Both the position numbers and the translations under genes were made by a program. A model generated the notes under the pieces. The model did not search any database, was not told the origin of the DNA, and saw only the letters and a program-made list of their open reading frames with translations. 64,000 nt of DNA from the NCBI GenBank assembly GCA_011364985.1, contig RDOC01000002.1, positions 1 through 64,000 of the forward strand. The letters run 5' to 3'. Below, piece by piece: positions 43,748 through 52,809 of this stretch; position 1 is the stretch's first letter; each line of letters opens with the position of its first letter. The DNA comes from Candidatus Thorarchaeota archaeon. GTDB taxonomy: Archaea > Asgardarchaeota > Thorarchaeia > Thorarchaeales > Thorarchaeaceae.

Positions 43748-43934
43748 TTCGACTTCATCTACTATATTGACTCATGTTTAGCCATTTTAGTAAAAGTGGT
43801 TGCTATAGAAGCAATTCCTTTCTTCAAGAATCTGTGTTCATTCTGATAGAAAAAAACCTTCTATCTCAGTACTAACTAGTAGACGAAAGCTTATTATCGG
43901 GACTTTGTGCACGCCCTCAAGCCTATTGCACAAC

Positions 43935-44070
43935 GGGGCGGTGGCCTAGTCCGGCATGGCGACGGGCTCCAGATCGGGGTTCACTTCGAACCTGAATTGT
44001 GGGGTCAGAACTGGCCGTCGTCGTAGAAGACACTCGTCGATCGTGGGTTCAAATCCCACTCGCCCCACCA
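43935..44070 (+). tRNA. tRNA-Trp(CCA) with 59-base intron
   Basis: Acceptor GGGGCGG (43935) pairs with TCGCCCC (44060-44066). The anticodon arm is ACGGG-CTCCAG-intron-A-CTCGT, with CCA at 43969-43971. T-arm GTGGG-TTCAAAT-CCCAC. CCA is encoded (44068-44070). The intron is placed after position 37, 43973-44031 by structure, the standard archaeal Trp site. It is short, and I see no clear C and D box pair (TGATGA, CTGA), so the usual guide RNA may be absent. TATA-like TTATTAT lies about 40 bases upstream. Confidence 0.93.
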
Positions 44071-44115
44071 CCTCACTACTATATTGCTCAATATTACACG
44101 GATTGATGTTTTGCC

Positions 44116-44808
44116 ATGAATAATCGCCAGATGTCGCTTCAAGGAATTGCAGGAATCGATGAAGCTGGACGAGGACCAGTGGTGGGCCCAATGGTGATTT
44201 GTGGAGTTCTATTCATGCCCGATATTGTCCCCGAGCTCCGTGTTCTAGGTGTCAGAGATTCCAAGACCCTTACTCCACAGAGTCGTGAGAAGATGGTCAT
44301 TCCAATAAAGAAACTGGCAAAGAGATTTGCATTGAGGACAGTTGATGCCCTAGAGATTGACCAGCTTAGGGCTCGTGGAATTACTTTGAATGAGATAGAG
44401 CTGCAATCATTTGTTTCGATAGCGAAAGAATTACAGCCAGCTGAGCTTTATCTTGATGCAGCTGATGTAATAGCGGAACGCTTTGGCAACCAAATTGGTC
44501 AGAGAAGCTTCCTTTCAGAAAAGGGATGCAGAATAGTATCCGAGCACAAGGCTGATTCCAAGTATGAAGTTGTTGCGGCTGCATCAATAATCGCAAAAGT
44601 GCAGCGAGATACCCTAATCGCACAATTGCACAGTAAACATGGAGACTTCGGTTCTGGATATCCTAACGACCCAAGAACAGTGGACTTTATTCGAAAGATT
44701 GCGAAAAGCGGTAGTGAATTGCCAGATATCATTCGAAAATCATGGGAATCTGTCAGTCGTATTATGGAAGAGAACAACTCCATTCAAACGAATCTAGATA
44801 CTTCTTGA
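44116..44808 (+). CDS. rnhB: Ribonuclease HII
   Basis: 230 residues. GIDEAGRGPVVGPMV holds the first catalytic Asp/Glu pair; VRDSKTLTPQSREKM and AELYLDAADV supply the later acidic residues. KYEVVAAASIIAKVQRD is the family's substrate-binding block. It removes RNA from RNA-DNA hybrids, such as primers and misincorporated ribonucleotides. Follows tRNA-Trp and converges tightly with the COG1395 regulator. Confidence 0.94.
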   Translation: MNNRQMSLQGIAGIDEAGRGPVVGPMVICGVLFMPDIVPELRVLGVRDSKTLTPQSREKMVIPIKKLAKRFALRTVDALEIDQLRARGITLNEIELQSFVSIAKELQPAELYLDAADVIAERFGNQIGQRSFLSEKGCRIVSEHKADSKYEVVAAASIIAKVQRDTLIAQLHSKHGDFGSGYPNDPRTVDFIRKIAKSGSELPDIIRKSWESVSRIMEENNSIQTNLDTS

Positions 44809-44809
44809 G

Positions 44810-45802
44810 CTAGTGGTCCGAACGTTCCTCTATTATCTTTCTGAGTTCCTGTGGTTTTTCAATCTCGTCCAGCTCTAGCTGTCGTATAACAGGAAGAGCT
44901 GCAATACTCTCGTCAGCACTCCCTTCTTCAACGATGATTACTGCATCTGATTCTGTGACCTTTGAAACACTGCGTAGAATCTCAACGCGTTTTAGGGAAA
45001 GGAAACGAACAGGATCCTTTTCAGTTTGTGGACCACGCAAGGAACCTACAGTTGAAATTAGAGGTGGCCCCTCTTCCTTTGCAGCTACATGGAATGGTGC
45101 TCTATCAGTCCATATGATTTTCATGCCGAGCTTCTCGAAAAATTCATTGACACGCGTTTCTAGACTAGGCAGTTCTGTTGGCGTCTTCTGCTGGAATGAT
45201 TCTCTCTGTGAAAATGCTCCACCAAGTATGTCAACTGGAATGATTAGATCGGTTTCAAGAACTTGTTCAAGCTTTTCCGCAACATTCGAACTGATATCCA
45301 TCTCATTTCTTTCATATGCTAGTATCGCTCTCGCCGAAACGTGAATACAGCCTGCAAGTTCTTCCTTGCTCATCTCCCGAGATAGACGGATTTTCTTCAT
45401 TTTGGCACCATTAATAGAAACAAAGCGGCCGCCGCGTTGAACAAACTCATGTGGCATATTATTCTTTACGACCAGAGACTCAAAACTTGGAGCAGTGATT
45501 GTGGATACACCATGACGAGCATAGATGACACCTTGTTCCAGTTGTCCTCTTCTCGTCTTGGAGCCAATGATGAGTGGTACTGCATTGAAAAAGTGTGCCA
45601 CGAGTTGGAGGGCAAGCGCGTCTTCCTTCTGAAAACTGTCAACATTTGATAAAGCCTTGATGAGAACAAGCTGATCACCTTTCCTTGCAGCTATGTCAAA
45701 ACAGCTCGGTTTCACATCACAGGGCGAAGAAACATCGAACCCAGCTTCTTCTAGGTGAAATGTAACCTCATCGATTATCTGGGTTCGTCCCTTTGTCATC
45801 AT
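44810..45802 (-). CDS. COG1395-type HTH regulator
   Basis: 330 residues. The N-terminal part resembles a nuclease-like fold (KPSCFDIAARKGDQLVLIKAL). The middle holds an XRE-type HTH (GAKMKKIRLSREMSKEELAGCIHVSARAILAYERNE), and a C-terminal domain follows. This is the archaeal COG1395 predicted-regulator layout. It may control a housekeeping set, but its target is unknown. Start at 45802 with an AT-rich spacer upstream. Confidence 0.85.
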   Translation of the reverse strand: MMTKGRTQIIDEVTFHLEEAGFDVSSPCDVKPSCFDIAARKGDQLVLIKALSNVDSFQKEDALALQLVAHFFNAVPLIIGSKTRRGQLEQGVIYARHGVSTITAPSFESLVVKNNMPHEFVQRGGRFVSINGAKMKKIRLSREMSKEELAGCIHVSARAILAYERNEMDISSNVAEKLEQVLETDLIIPVDILGGAFSQRESFQQKTPTELPSLETRVNEFFEKLGMKIIWTDRAPFHVAAKEEGPPLISTVGSLRGPQTEKDPVRFLSLKRVEILRSVSKVTESDAVIIVEEGSADESIAALPVIRQLELDEIEKPQELRKIIEERSDH

Positions 45803-45890
45803 TCTGACCTTATGCTTGCCTTATTTCGTTGGTTTTTAGACATTGCTGAATGTAGATTTTTGATTCCAATGTATTCTTAGACTGATTTGT

Positions 45891-46334
45891 CTATTTCTCT
45901 GCAACCACCGTAACAAAGCCTATGCAAGTTGCTGACGGAAATCTCCGTCTTAATTCTTGGACCTGTGGTCGCATTATCTGTTCTATAGGTTTCCAAGAAC
46001 TCATTTCTTCCCATGGTAGGTCAATATATCCTAGGATATGATGAACGAGAAAGAGATCGAATCTTCCTCCTGAGATTGTATAGATGCCAGAGCCGTAATC
46101 CATTCGCCTCAGAATAAGTATTGGAAGCTTAATCTCTTCATGAAGATGTGATGGAACCTCTTTTGCCAGATTCTGTATCTCTTCCTTCTTGATAATCGAT
46201 TCTTGGCCAGTTCTAGTAAAGTATTTTGGCGATTCCAGTAGGAGAAGCGATTTCAGAGTGTGCCTGACTGCTGGCATATGGTCATTAATCGATTCAATTT
46301 CCCTTTCCAGCATTCGGTCTATGCCTGAGGTCAC
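45891..46334 (-). CDS. DUF61/UPF0216 protein
   Basis: About 147 residues from GTG 46334, where GTGA overlaps the fibrillarin stop; an ATG lies at 46313. MLEREIESINDHMP and LPILILRRMDYGSGIYTISGGRFDLF match the UPF0216 family, which has no assigned role. Its coupling to fibrillarin and Nop5 suggests a link with rRNA modification or ribosome assembly. Third gene of this operon. Confidence 0.8.
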   Translation of the reverse strand: MTSGIDRMLEREIESINDHMPAVRHTLKSLLLLESPKYFTRTGQESIIKKEEIQNLAKEVPSHLHEEIKLPILILRRMDYGSGIYTISGGRFDLFLVHHILGYIDLPWEEMSSWKPIEQIMRPQVQELRRRFPSATCIGFVTVVAEK

Positions 46335-47029
46335 ATTATACCCTCCGTGACCCTGCAAAGCACAAGATGATGGTCCTTCTCAAGCGGTGCGAGATCGAGA
46401 TTTTCTATTATCTCTAGACCATAATCACTAAGTAAGGAGATTTCTTGACCTATGATATCATCCACACTCGATGTGGAATCAATACTTCTGGCCTTGATCG
46501 CAATCATTCCCCATGCTCCAAAAGATGTGAATTTCTTAATGTTCTCGAAAAAAATTCTTGCTTGGTCTGGTTGAGATAGGTCCTGATAGACAACATCCAT
46601 GGGACTTCCAACTAGTGCAGCATACCTTGCTGGGTATCTTGCATCATCCACAATTGGCACTATGTTTGTCCTGCTTTCAGCCAATTGAATAAGGTCTCTT
46701 GCAGTTCTTGCGGAGAACTCAACGGCATAGATTACCCCTTTAGGCCCAACGATATCAGAACAGTGGCTAACAGTAGTGCCTGAGGCTGCGCCCAGATACA
46801 GAACTCTTGAGCCTAGCTGGATTGGCATCTGAGTGATTCCCTTTTGGATGGCAGCGCCGAGCTTGGACCGTCTCGGAGCCCAAGGACGATAATCGCCATC
46901 ATCAGAATGAACTACTTTCTCACCGTACACGCTTTGGTTAGGAATAAGGCTACGTGTAGCAATCGATGTTCGTCCCTTCTCGGCTATTGTGAAAATGCCA
47001 GAGAATTTGTGATTTTCGATTCTTGGCAT
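46331..47029 (-). CDS. flpA: Fibrillarin-like rRNA 2'-O-methyltransferase
   Basis: 232 residues. SAM-binding VLYLGAASGTTVSHCSDIVG, AVEFSARTARDL, and DVVYQDLSQPDQARIF with YRPWAPRRSKLGAAI. It is the catalytic part of the C/D box RNP that methylates rRNA and tRNA at sites chosen by C/D sRNAs. Its ATG overlaps the Nop5 stop by one base. Followed by DUF61. Confidence 0.96.
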   Translation of the reverse strand: MPRIENHKFSGIFTIAEKGRTSIATRSLIPNQSVYGEKVVHSDDGDYRPWAPRRSKLGAAIQKGITQMPIQLGSRVLYLGAASGTTVSHCSDIVGPKGVIYAVEFSARTARDLIQLAESRTNIVPIVDDARYPARYAALVGSPMDVVYQDLSQPDQARIFFENIKKFTSFGAWGMIAIKARSIDSTSSVDDIIGQEISLLSDYGLEIIENLDLAPLEKDHHLVLCRVTEGIM

Positions 47030-48312
47030 TATTTTCTGCCTCCCTTCTTTCTCCCATGACTTCCTGACCGTTGTTTTGTTTGGTTTCGCTTGGGTCGTTT
47101 GAGCGGCTTCATGGGGGCTTTAGAAACCGGAGCCTCTGGATGTTGTCTTTTGATTTCTTCAACTCGCTCTAGGAATTTCTGGCGAAGAAAGTCTCCTATG
47201 TTCCTCTCTGAAAATGCATCAACACGAGCTGCAATTGAGATTCTCCCAGCCAGCGCCCTAGCAATCTTGCCACGGTGCCAATATGGAGCTGAGTGTATCT
47301 CCGGAACCTGATAGATTATGCCGTGTTTTGGAGGTGCAGCTCCTGTCTTAAGGCTCCTGAAAAGAGCCTTCTCTGCTCCAAGGATTTGCACAGTGCTCGA
47401 TGGTTTACGAGCAAGCTCTTCTAATGATCCGGCGAAACTTACGAGTCGTGCACCCACCAATGGACCGATGAGGGTGGTGATATTGGGTGCAACTTCATGC
47501 ATCATTTCCGAAATATACTCCTCAAGCTCCTTCCTCATTTGAAACAGGTCTTGCACATGTTCTGAAAGACTTCGGATGATCAAGAAGTCCTTTTCTTCTA
47601 ATGGTGCTCCAAGGTCTTTTCGAGAGGATTCCATGATGACTTGAAGTAGGTCGTAAGGAACTCCACCTAATTCAATGCACTCTTGAGTCAGGGATGTACT
47701 GCCACCGCAGTTCTTTACAATCCTAACATAGGTTTCATTATCTTCAACAAGCTGATCAAGGGACGGATGATGAAGAGAGTACCACTCCCGAAGTCGCATT
47801 GCTAGGACGTTGATTGACTTGTCAATCTCACCAATAGCATCGATTGCGTGTTTGATAAGAAGGTCCTTCTCCGCACTTGCCGAGGAGATTCTCTTTCGCG
47901 CAACTTCGATAGCAACAGACCGTCTAAAGGTGTAGACTTCTTGGAGGCTATCTAGCTTGCCAGTTTCCACCAAATAGGAGTCATGGTTGTCCCGAAACCA
48001 TTTTATGATGTCGGAGTCGGATTCCGTTGTGACCTGAATTTCTGTAAGCCTAGAGAGGGCCTTGTTTAGTGATGCATCCTCAACAACAACAATGTCAGGT
48101 TTGACAGACTCCAATTGACTGGCGACCTTCTGGAGCAATTCGGTCGATTCTCCCTCTGCAATAGCAACAGCTTCTCTGGCGGCCATCTCGATGCTTGGAT
48201 AGACTAGATGCTCTGCTATTACATTACTTTCTTTGTTCAAGAGTAGGAATCCGAAGCAAGTGAATAAGAGATGGACTGGCAAGTTTCTTTCCTCCAAAGG
48301 ACTGCATACCAA
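47029..48312 (-). CDS. nop5: Nop5 (Nop56/58-like) C/D RNP protein
   Basis: 427 residues. C-terminal Nop domain: NITTLIGPLVGARLVSFAGSLEELARKPSSTVQILGAEKALFRSL and KHGIIYQVPEIHSAPYWHRGKIARALAGRISIAARVDAFSE. The central coiled coil and a basic tail (KRPKRNQTKQRSGSHGRKKG) bind partner Nop5 and RNA. It bridges fibrillarin, L7Ae and the guide RNA. Start uncertain because of a hydrophobic N-terminus (LFTCFGFLLL). Confidence 0.93.
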   Translation of the reverse strand: MVCSPLEERNLPVHLLFTCFGFLLLNKESNVIAEHLVYPSIEMAAREAVAIAEGESTELLQKVASQLESVKPDIVVVEDASLNKALSRLTEIQVTTESDSDIIKWFRDNHDSYLVETGKLDSLQEVYTFRRSVAIEVARKRISSASAEKDLLIKHAIDAIGEIDKSINVLAMRLREWYSLHHPSLDQLVEDNETYVRIVKNCGGSTSLTQECIELGGVPYDLLQVIMESSRKDLGAPLEEKDFLIIRSLSEHVQDLFQMRKELEEYISEMMHEVAPNITTLIGPLVGARLVSFAGSLEELARKPSSTVQILGAEKALFRSLKTGAAPPKHGIIYQVPEIHSAPYWHRGKIARALAGRISIAARVDAFSERNIGDFLRQKFLERVEEIKRQHPEAPVSKAPMKPLKRPKRNQTKQRSGSHGRKKGGRK

Positions 48313-48376
48313 ATCTGTTTGATTGTCGAATAAATCTGACTGTCGACCGTGATGTCAGTCGTACGGAAGAAGGCCG

Positions 48377-49297
48377 ATGCCATTGTGCTTATTACGGAAT
48401 AGCAAACTCACAGCCCAAGGTGTATCATTGAAAATAGAGGGATATTGGTTAGCATCGGGTATTTTAGGTGTGACAGCCTCGATTCTAAAGCGCATAGGAC
48501 ACGCTGGTGCCGACGCAGTGGTCACAAAGTCAATCGGGAAGGTTCCAAGAAAAGGACACCAAGGACCAGTGCTTACTACTTCGCATGGGGGATTACTCAA
48601 TGCCGTTGGTTTGACAAACCCTGGCATAGATGAATTTGCAGAAGAGATGAATTTGCTCACCTCCTCTGATGTGCCTGTAGTTTTGAGTATCTTTGGTTCG
48701 TCAATAGATGAAACAGTTGAAGTTGCATGCAAGGGGGCCAATTTGGGACCTGATGCAATAGAACTCAATCTATCATGTCCACATGCAGAAATCAGTCAGA
48801 TTTCTCATGACCCTTTACTTACTCATGACTACGTAGAGGCCGTAAAGAGCGTGGTCAATTGTCAGGTCTTTGCTAAGATCAGTCCAAATGTGTCAGATAT
48901 TGTCGCTATCGGCAAAGCAGCAGAAAAAGCTGGGGCAGATGCAGTTGTGGCGATCAATACATTGAAAGGAATGAAAATAGACATTCAGCAGAAACGGCCC
49001 GTTCTTGGGAATAAGATTGGAGGGCTCTCAGGCCCACCCATCTTCCCGATAGCAATTCGAGCCGTTTACGAACTGTACGAGTGTCTATCAATACCGATAA
49101 TTGGTGTTGGGGGAGTATCCTCTTGGGAGGATGCAGTAGAAATGCATCTTGCGGGAGCGAGTGCAATACAGATTGGCTCTGCCCTCCTTCAAGGAATGTC
49201 GGTCTTTAGGGAAATACGAGAAGGTGTTCAGCAGTACTTGAAGACTCAAGGATTCTCTCGTACTTCTGAGATAATTGGAATTGCAGGAGAAAAATGA
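48377..49297 (+). CDS. pyrD: Dihydroorotate dehydrogenase B, catalytic subunit
   Basis: 306 residues, FMN-type 1B. Recognisable: AGADAVVTKSIG, GLTNPGIDEF, ELNLSCPHAE, ITKL-like INTLKGMKIDI, and GVGGVSSWEDAVEMHLAGAS for the phosphate/FMN site. It converts dihydroorotate to orotate in pyrimidine synthesis. It overlaps pyrK by four bases, so the two form the known PyrD-PyrK heterotetramer that passes electrons to NAD. Confidence 0.93.
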   Translation: MPLCLLRNSKLTAQGVSLKIEGYWLASGILGVTASILKRIGHAGADAVVTKSIGKVPRKGHQGPVLTTSHGGLLNAVGLTNPGIDEFAEEMNLLTSSDVPVVLSIFGSSIDETVEVACKGANLGPDAIELNLSCPHAEISQISHDPLLTHDYVEAVKSVVNCQVFAKISPNVSDIVAIGKAAEKAGADAVVAINTLKGMKIDIQQKRPVLGNKIGGLSGPPIFPIAIRAVYELYECLSIPIIGVGGVSSWEDAVEMHLAGASAIQIGSALLQGMSVFREIREGVQQYLKTQGFSRTSEIIGIAGEK

Positions 49298-50124
49298 CAG
49301 TGAATCTTGGTGACCTAGTGCAGCAAATTGGGTCTGTTGAAATCACAAGGGTAGTAGAAGAGAACTTGCTGGTTCGTACGCTCTATTTTGAACTGCAGAG
49401 CCCCGAGATTGATATTCGACCAGGCCAATTCCTTATGGTGTGGATACCAGGAGTAGACGAGATTCCAATGAGTGTGTCTTCTTGGAACAAACCTGAAGCC
49501 GGGATAACTGTTCTTCCAGTTGGGGAAGCAACGAAATCAATGACCAGATTGAAAAAGGGAGATTCTGTTGGAATTCGTGGGCCATTCGGAACTAGCTTCC
49601 AGCCATCATATAGAAAACAACTTGTTGTTGGAGGAGGCATAGGAATAGCACCTCTAAGGTTTCTAGTCAGAACGCTAGTTGGACGTAGCTCAGAAGTCAC
49701 ACTCATAGCTGCGGCTAGGTCTGCCAGTAATCTCATATTCTTAGATGAGTTGAAGGGTATATCCAACCAAAAATTCCAACTCATCATATCTACTGATGAC
49801 GGAACAGCTGGATTCAATGGATTGGCAACTGATGTAGCTAAGGAGCTGTTATCTGAGCAGCAGTTTGGTGGAATATGCACCTGTGGCCCAGAACCGATGA
49901 TGGCAAAACTGTTTGGGTTGGCACAATCAACAAAAATAGAGTTTCAAGCTTCCCTTGAGAGATTTATGAAGTGTGGTTGCGGTCTTTGTGGGACCTGCTC
50001 ATTGGACCCCAATGGTGATCTAGTCTGTATTGATGGTCCTGTCTTTACAGGAAACCAGCTTGCCAAAATAGATGAATTTGGACGGTATCAAAGAAATGCT
50101 ATGGGAATTAAAATGAAGTTTTGA
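49294..50124 (+). CDS. pyrK: Dihydroorotate dehydrogenase electron-transfer subunit
   Basis: 276 residues. The FAD domain holds PGQFLMVWIPGVDEIPMSVSS and VGGGIGIAPLRFLVRTLV; the NAD part ends CTCGPEPMMAKLF. The C-terminal [2Fe-2S] site is MKCGCGLCGTC with a distal C in DLVCIDGPVF. It accepts electrons from PyrD. Ends 38 bases before the convergent eS30 gene. Confidence 0.92.
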   Translation: MTVNLGDLVQQIGSVEITRVVEENLLVRTLYFELQSPEIDIRPGQFLMVWIPGVDEIPMSVSSWNKPEAGITVLPVGEATKSMTRLKKGDSVGIRGPFGTSFQPSYRKQLVVGGGIGIAPLRFLVRTLVGRSSEVTLIAAARSASNLIFLDELKGISNQKFQLIISTDDGTAGFNGLATDVAKELLSEQQFGGICTCGPEPMMAKLFGLAQSTKIEFQASLERFMKCGCGLCGTCSLDPNGDLVCIDGPVFTGNQLAKIDEFGRYQRNAMGIKMKF

Positions 50125-50161
50125 ATCAGAGAAGAAATAGAAAACGGCCTGAATCTGGCAT

Positions 50162-50323
50162 TTATTTCATCTGACCGGTGACTCTTCCCTTTACCATCCT
50201 CTTGACAAAGTTTTTCTTGTTGCGCACTCTAGGAATGGGTGTGTGGCGTTCGCGTCCTTGAACTTTCGGTGTGGACTCTCGAACCTTTCCAGCCTTTGTA
50301 AGTGAGCCGTGTGAACCTGGCAT
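50162..50323 (-). CDS. rps30e: 30S ribosomal protein eS30
   Basis: 53 residues from ATG 50323: [20 protein letters not shown], then [19 protein letters not shown] and the basic end. This is the archaeal eS30 sequence, absent from Euryarchaeota. It is below common size cut-offs and easily missed. Transcribed divergently from elp3, separated by 133 bases holding both promoters. Confidence 0.93.
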   Translation of the reverse strand: MPGSHGSLTKAGKVRESTPKVQGRERHTPIPRVRNKKNFVKRMVKGRVTGQMK

Positions 50324-50456
50324 TCATGTCTACCTCTTTGAGTAGTTAGTTTTGCAAAGGTTGCTGTTTTAAGGCTTGTCGTGTGGAGAGCTTTACAGAA
50401 GTGTTGGTAACAGTTGGACCACATGGTTTAACCGGATAAAGACACTTGGCAACATT

Positions 50457-52055
50457 ATGACTGCATCTGGAAACTATGACCTTCACAGAGCAATAATTGA
50501 AGCCCTACTGAGGTCAGATAAGGCTCTCAACAGGCAGTCTATCAATCAAATCAAGAACAAGATATGTGCTGAGTTTGGAGTGTCGAGAGTTCCTTCCAAT
50601 GCGGATATACTTCAGACGACAATCCCCGAGGAACTTGAAATTCTGGCACCACTAATGCGCAAACGCCCTGTCCGTACTGCTTCTGGGGTGTCTGTTGTGG
50701 CAGTGATGACAGACCCACAGGCATGCCCTCATGGGAAGTGTGCCTATTGTCCTGGAGGACCTGACTTAGGTGTGCCACAGAGCTATACGGGACACGAGCC
50801 AGCCACAATGAGAGGAATTCAGTACAGGTTTGACCCGTATGAACAGGTAGAGGGGCGACTTGCTCAGCTAGCTGCCATTGGACACAATATCGACAAGACA
50901 GAACTGATTGTAATGGGTGGTGACTGGTGTTCAAAGGCCTTTGACTATCGTGAGAAGTTTGTCAAGGGATGTATCGATGCAATGAATGGAGAGGTCGGCA
51001 GGAGTCTTTCTGATGCTATACACCTCAATGAATACGCATCTGTACGGAATGTTGGCATGACGTTTGAAACAAGACCAGACTGGGTAACAGAACAAACCAT
51101 CAATGAGATGCTGGAGTTCGGTGCAACGAGAGTAGAGGTGGGAGTTCAAAGCCTCTCAAATGAAACCCTAAAGCGAGTTGAAAGGGGCCATGGTGTTGAA
51201 GAAACAATAGCGGCCACCAAGAAGCTAAGAGATAGTGGACTGAAGATATGTTATCATATGATGCCTGGACTGCCAGGAAATACTCCTGAAAGCGATATTG
51301 AAGAATTTGTCACTCTTTTCGCTGATCCTCAATTCAGACCCGACATGTTCAAGATTTATCCTACAATTGTGGTGAAGAATACCAAGCTCTACGAATGGTG
51401 GAGAAAGGGCAAGTACTCACCCTATACAAACAGCCAGATGATTGACCTTGTTGCAAAAGCAGTGAGTCTAATGCCAGAGTACGTCCGAATTCAGAGAATG
51501 CAGCGTGATATTCCACTCCATCAAATCGAGGCCGGTCTCAGCGTGGGAAACTTAAGAGAGCTAGTGCATGAAAAGATGAGAAAGGAAGGGCTTAGAAATC
51601 CAACCATTCGATACCGAGAGATTGGCCATTTCCAAATGAGGACCAAGGCTGAAATCAACTTGGAGAACATTCGGTCGGTCCGCCGTGACTACGATGCTGC
51701 AGGGGGTACAGAGATTTTTCTGTCGTACGAAGAATCAGACTTAGACATCATCTTTGGATTTCTTCGTTTGAGAATTCCTAGTGAAAAAACATTCAGACCA
51801 GAGATATCGCAAAGACCCTGTGCCATTATTCGAGAACTTCGTGTATATGGTCCAATGGTGGAAATTGGGCAAAGAAATCCGGAAGCATGGCAGCATTTAG
51901 GCCTTGGCGAGAAAATGATCGAGTTAGCAGAAATGATTGGTAGAGACGAATACGATTCGAAAAGAATCTTGGTGAACAGTGGAATTGGTGCAAAACCATA
52001 TTATCGCGCGTTGGGGTTTGATGATTTGGGTCCTTTCTTGTCGAAACCTGTCTAG
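50457..52055 (+). CDS. elp3: Elp3-type tRNA uridine-34 modifying enzyme
   Basis: About 533 residues from ATG 50457; an upstream in-frame start at 50376 is less likely. Radical SAM site: CPHGKCAYCPGGP. VGVQSLSNETLKRVERGH and YHMMPGLPGNTPESD follow. The C-terminal GNAT domain (FLRLRIPS..., GLGEKMIELAEMI, YRALGFDDLGP) binds acetyl-CoA. It adds carboxymethyl to uridine 34 of tRNA. In archaea it works without the eukaryotic Elongator partners. Monocistronic, followed by tRNA-Ser on the other strand. Confidence 0.94.
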   Translation: MTASGNYDLHRAIIEALLRSDKALNRQSINQIKNKICAEFGVSRVPSNADILQTTIPEELEILAPLMRKRPVRTASGVSVVAVMTDPQACPHGKCAYCPGGPDLGVPQSYTGHEPATMRGIQYRFDPYEQVEGRLAQLAAIGHNIDKTELIVMGGDWCSKAFDYREKFVKGCIDAMNGEVGRSLSDAIHLNEYASVRNVGMTFETRPDWVTEQTINEMLEFGATRVEVGVQSLSNETLKRVERGHGVEETIAATKKLRDSGLKICYHMMPGLPGNTPESDIEEFVTLFADPQFRPDMFKIYPTIVVKNTKLYEWWRKGKYSPYTNSQMIDLVAKAVSLMPEYVRIQRMQRDIPLHQIEAGLSVGNLRELVHEKMRKEGLRNPTIRYREIGHFQMRTKAEINLENIRSVRRDYDAAGGTEIFLSYEESDLDIIFGFLRLRIPSEKTFRPEISQRPCAIIRELRVYGPMVEIGQRNPEAWQHLGLGEKMIELAEMIGRDEYDSKRILVNSGIGAKPYYRALGFDDLGPFLSKPV

Positions 52056-52154
52056 ATCTAAAGCCCGTAGTCTAAGCCGTTGCAGAGCTTCAATCTTTTC
52101 CTGCCATTATAAAATTGGTATCAATACGCAGATTTTAGGAAAAAAAAGAAGAAA

Positions 52155-52272
52155 TGGCGCCGAGGATGAGATTCGAACTCATGCGTGACAAAGCACACTG
52201 GTTGGCTTGGTTTGTTTCCGGAGAAACTGATTTTCAAGACCAGCGCCGTAATCCGGGCTTGGCTACCTCGGC
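52155..52272 (-). tRNA. tRNA-Ser(UGA) with 29-base intron
   Basis: Acceptor GCCGAGG (starting 52272) pairs with CCTCGGC (52059-52065 region, i.e. 52159-52165). T-arm ATGAG-TTCGAAT-CTCAT. The anticodon loop is CTTGAA with TGA, and CTGGT pairs with ACCAG once an intron at 52204-52232 is removed after position 37. The long variable arm (GTG...CAC at 52083-52097 offset, 52183-52197) is class II, as for Ser. CCA is encoded. Splice points were placed from structure. Confidence 0.9.
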
Positions 52273-52360
52273 TCTTTCTTGCAGACCCTAGAGGACCAAC
52301 GGTTGCAAGCCGTTGGAAATGCCTTTTAAGCTTCGTGTAGTGGTTTCTGAAAGACAGAGG

Positions 52361-52798
52361 ATGACGCCTAGACAGGGTTTCGAGTTTCACGAGCACACCG
52401 CTGACATTACAATAGAATGTTGGGCATCGTCATTAAAGGAGGCTTTTGAACAAGCTGCATTGGCAACTTTTGAAGTAATATTGAACACAGATACTGTGAG
52501 GCCGATAGAATCTGTGAATGTTAGTGTACAGGGGATTGATATTCAGGAACTCCTTGTTGAGTGGATTGGACACTTGATTGCACTGATTGACATTAATACT
52601 CAGTTCTACTCAATGTTCGAGGTATTGGAGCTTGATGAGAAAGATGAAGGCTGTTCTCTCAAAGGAAGAGTTTGGGGGGAGGAGATTGACCTTGATAGAC
52701 ATGAAACACGAACTGAAGTCAAAGCAATGACTTATGCTGATATGAGAATTGATCAGCGGCCAGAGTCCACGACTCTCTGGTTCACCTTAGACCTCTAG
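52361..52798 (+). CDS. Archease (RtcB cofactor)
   Basis: About 145 residues from ATG 52361 (MTPRQGFEFHEHTADITIECW); the frame extends upstream to 52313. The HTADI motif, then LEELLVEWIGHLIALID and DRHETRTEVKAMTY.., are archease hallmarks. It activates the RNA ligase RtcB, which joins tRNA exons, fitting the intron-rich tRNAs here. The next gene begins 12 bases later. Confidence 0.93.
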   Translation: MTPRQGFEFHEHTADITIECWASSLKEAFEQAALATFEVILNTDTVRPIESVNVSVQGIDIQELLVEWIGHLIALIDINTQFYSMFEVLELDEKDEGCSLKGRVWGEEIDLDRHETRTEVKAMTYADMRIDQRPESTTLWFTLDL

Positions 52799-52809
52799 GA
52801 GGGAGCCTC

